Positions 34,379 through 35,295 of a stretch of DNA of 35,295 bases are shown here, piece by piece; the stretch's first letter is position 1, and the number at the start of each line of letters is the position of its first letter. The notes beneath the pieces are model-generated. The model ran no database searches. It was not told the origin of the DNA and saw nothing but the letters and a program-made list of their open reading frames with translations. The stretch spans positions 1-35,295 of the forward strand of contig JANXXM010000165.1 of the NCBI GenBank assembly GCA_025350645.1, given 5' to 3'. This stretch comes from Ferruginibacter sp. Its GTDB lineage: Bacteria > Bacteroidota > Bacteroidia > Chitinophagales > Chitinophagaceae. The position numbers were made by a program, and so were the translations under genes.

Positions 34379-35044
34379 ATGGTAAAGATCCTGAAAATAT
34401 TTGGCTGGGGTTTAATGATTAGTTTTTTAGGATCGCTGCCGCTGGGTACGCTTAATGTAGCGGCAATGCAAATAGGTATTCAGGAAAATGTGCGGCAGGC
34501 ATTGTATTTTTCGCTGGGCAGTATGCTGGTAGAAATGATTTATGTACGCATTTCACTTATTGGTATAAGCTGGTTGCAAAAGCAGGAGCGCTTATTAAAA
34601 GTGATGGAGTGGGTAACATTTGCCATAGTAGCAGCGCTTGCAGTGGGTAGTTTTTTGGCTGCATCAAAAACGGGAGGCAATGCAAAAAATGCCATATTGG
34701 ACAATAATATGAATCGTTTTTTATTGGGTGCGTTGGGTTGTGCTATAAACCCTGTAGTGGTAGTATTTTGGTTTGGCTGGAGCACAGTACTTTTTACAAA
34801 AAAGATATTAGAACCTGTAAACAGCCAGTACAACAGTTACATAGCCGGCATTGGCATTGGGGCCTTAATAGGCAATTGTGTTTTTATATTTGGCGGTAAA
34901 TTTATTGTAGATAAAATAGCAAACAGCCAGCAATATCTTAACTGGGTTATCGGCGGTATATTTACCCTTACTGCACTTATACAGTTATGGAAAATATTTA
35001 GGAAGAAAAAAGCAGCGGTAACAAACACAGCGTTGCAGGAATAA
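34379..35044 (+). CDS. LysE-family amino-acid/solute exporter
   Basis: A 221-residue inner-membrane protein with about six helices and the LysE/RhtB pattern: FGWGLMISFLGSLPLGTLNVAAMQIG (start helix, with the family's G.LPLG.. feature), VRQALYFSLGSMLVEMIY, the GALGCAINPVVVVFWFGW helix with the conserved NP, and GIGIGALIGNCVFIFGGKF. The C-terminus is basic and cytoplasmic (KIFRKKKAAV). The family exports amino acids and related small solutes; the substrate here is unknown. It is unlikely to serve the adjacent polyketide operon directly, given its separate direction and terminator. Confidence 0.85.
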   Translation: MVKILKIFGWGLMISFLGSLPLGTLNVAAMQIGIQENVRQALYFSLGSMLVEMIYVRISLIGISWLQKQERLLKVMEWVTFAIVAALAVGSFLAASKTGGNAKNAILDNNMNRFLLGALGCAINPVVVVFWFGWSTVLFTKKILEPVNSQYNSYIAGIGIGALIGNCVFIFGGKFIVDKIANSQQYLNWVIGGIFTLTALIQLWKIFRKKKAAVTNTALQE

Positions 35045-35295
35045 TAGAAAAAATTCCTTTCTTCAAAATTTTGTACAACAGTAGAGATTTTTGTAGGTTG
35101 AGAAATAGTATTCCCTCTGCATAGCACCAAAGTTGATGATTGCAATATTGCTAATATTTTATTCAAATGTTAAATAACGTTTCGTCTGTTGTAATTGAAG
35201 CTAAATAGTAGGACAAGTGTTGGAGCTTAATACGTAAAGCCCAACTTACACAAAACTCAATGTTGGTGGCAGTTATTTGTTTTTGTCTAAATATC
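35045..35295. other. Spacer at the right edge, no gene seen
   Basis: No convincing coding frame continues to the window edge. A short inverted repeat CCAAC (35241-35245) / GTTGG (35262-35266) is present with a 16-base loop; its meaning is unclear. Confidence 0.35.

Noticed and set aside
35238-35270. GCCCAAC...GTTGG inverted repeat as an integron attC-like site
   Set aside because: The right-hand core does not fit GTTRRRY and the element is too short; no integrase or cassette array is present.
1-35295. CRISPR arrays, tRNA or rRNA genes, intact insertion sequences
   Set aside because: No regularly spaced repeats, no cloverleaf-like G/C-rich tRNA segments and no transposase motifs were seen on reading; small RNAs cannot be excluded by eye.

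Overview
The window looks like a chromosomal segment of a low-GC member of the Bacteroidota, probably Chitinophagaceae or a close relative. The evidence is internal: a type IX secretion C-terminal signal, DUF4249 and DUF4846 lipoproteins, a long signal peptidase I, a bifunctional-nuclease/UVR protein, a geranylgeranyl-reductase-like/type III PKS cluster, TAnnTTTG-type promoters, and A/T-rich spacers with little Shine-Dalgarno signal. No rRNA, tRNA, CRISPR array, intact transposase or phage gene was seen.

Layout. 1-2.6 kb: the end of a GH63-like glycosidase, a Dps ferritin, a wrecked outer-membrane transporter-like pseudogene and a DUF4846 lipoprotein. 2.7-12.5 kb: mostly housekeeping genes, namely an NtrC-type response regulator without an HTH, signal peptidase I, a cdd/EVE/sirtuin run, ornithine aminotransferase, ispE, a bifunctional nuclease and etfA/etfB. 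The two Etf genes are split by a decayed four-helix-bundle (S23-type) gene flanked by short inverted repeats. 12.6-19.1 kb: a TPR protein, a membrane-anchored MutS homologue, a DUF4249 lipoprotein, trxB-folB-TPR in a row, and a Gfo/Idh/MocA oxidoreductase. 19.1-25.8 kb: an eroding stretch with a galactose mutarotase pseudogene, a small membrane protein, glnS, a structured repeat element, a broken secreted-protein leader below two palindromes, and a large DGT-repeat/T9SS protein interrupted by one in-frame stop. 26-29.8 kb: an unknown secreted protein, a CCG-domain Fe-S protein and an ATP-grasp ligase-like protein.

29.8-34.2 kb holds the most interesting system. Four tightly overlapping minus-strand genes (UbiA prenyltransferase, type III polyketide synthase, SAM methyltransferase, FAD oxidoreductase) look like one operon for a prenylated or methylated phenolic lipid or quinone. 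A secreted YceI-type lipid-binding protein is read divergently from its first gene. A LysE-type exporter closes the window.

At least four reading frames are broken while adjacent core genes are intact, which suggests ongoing loss of accessory functions rather than poor sequence. All functional calls come from reading motifs by eye; no database search was run.
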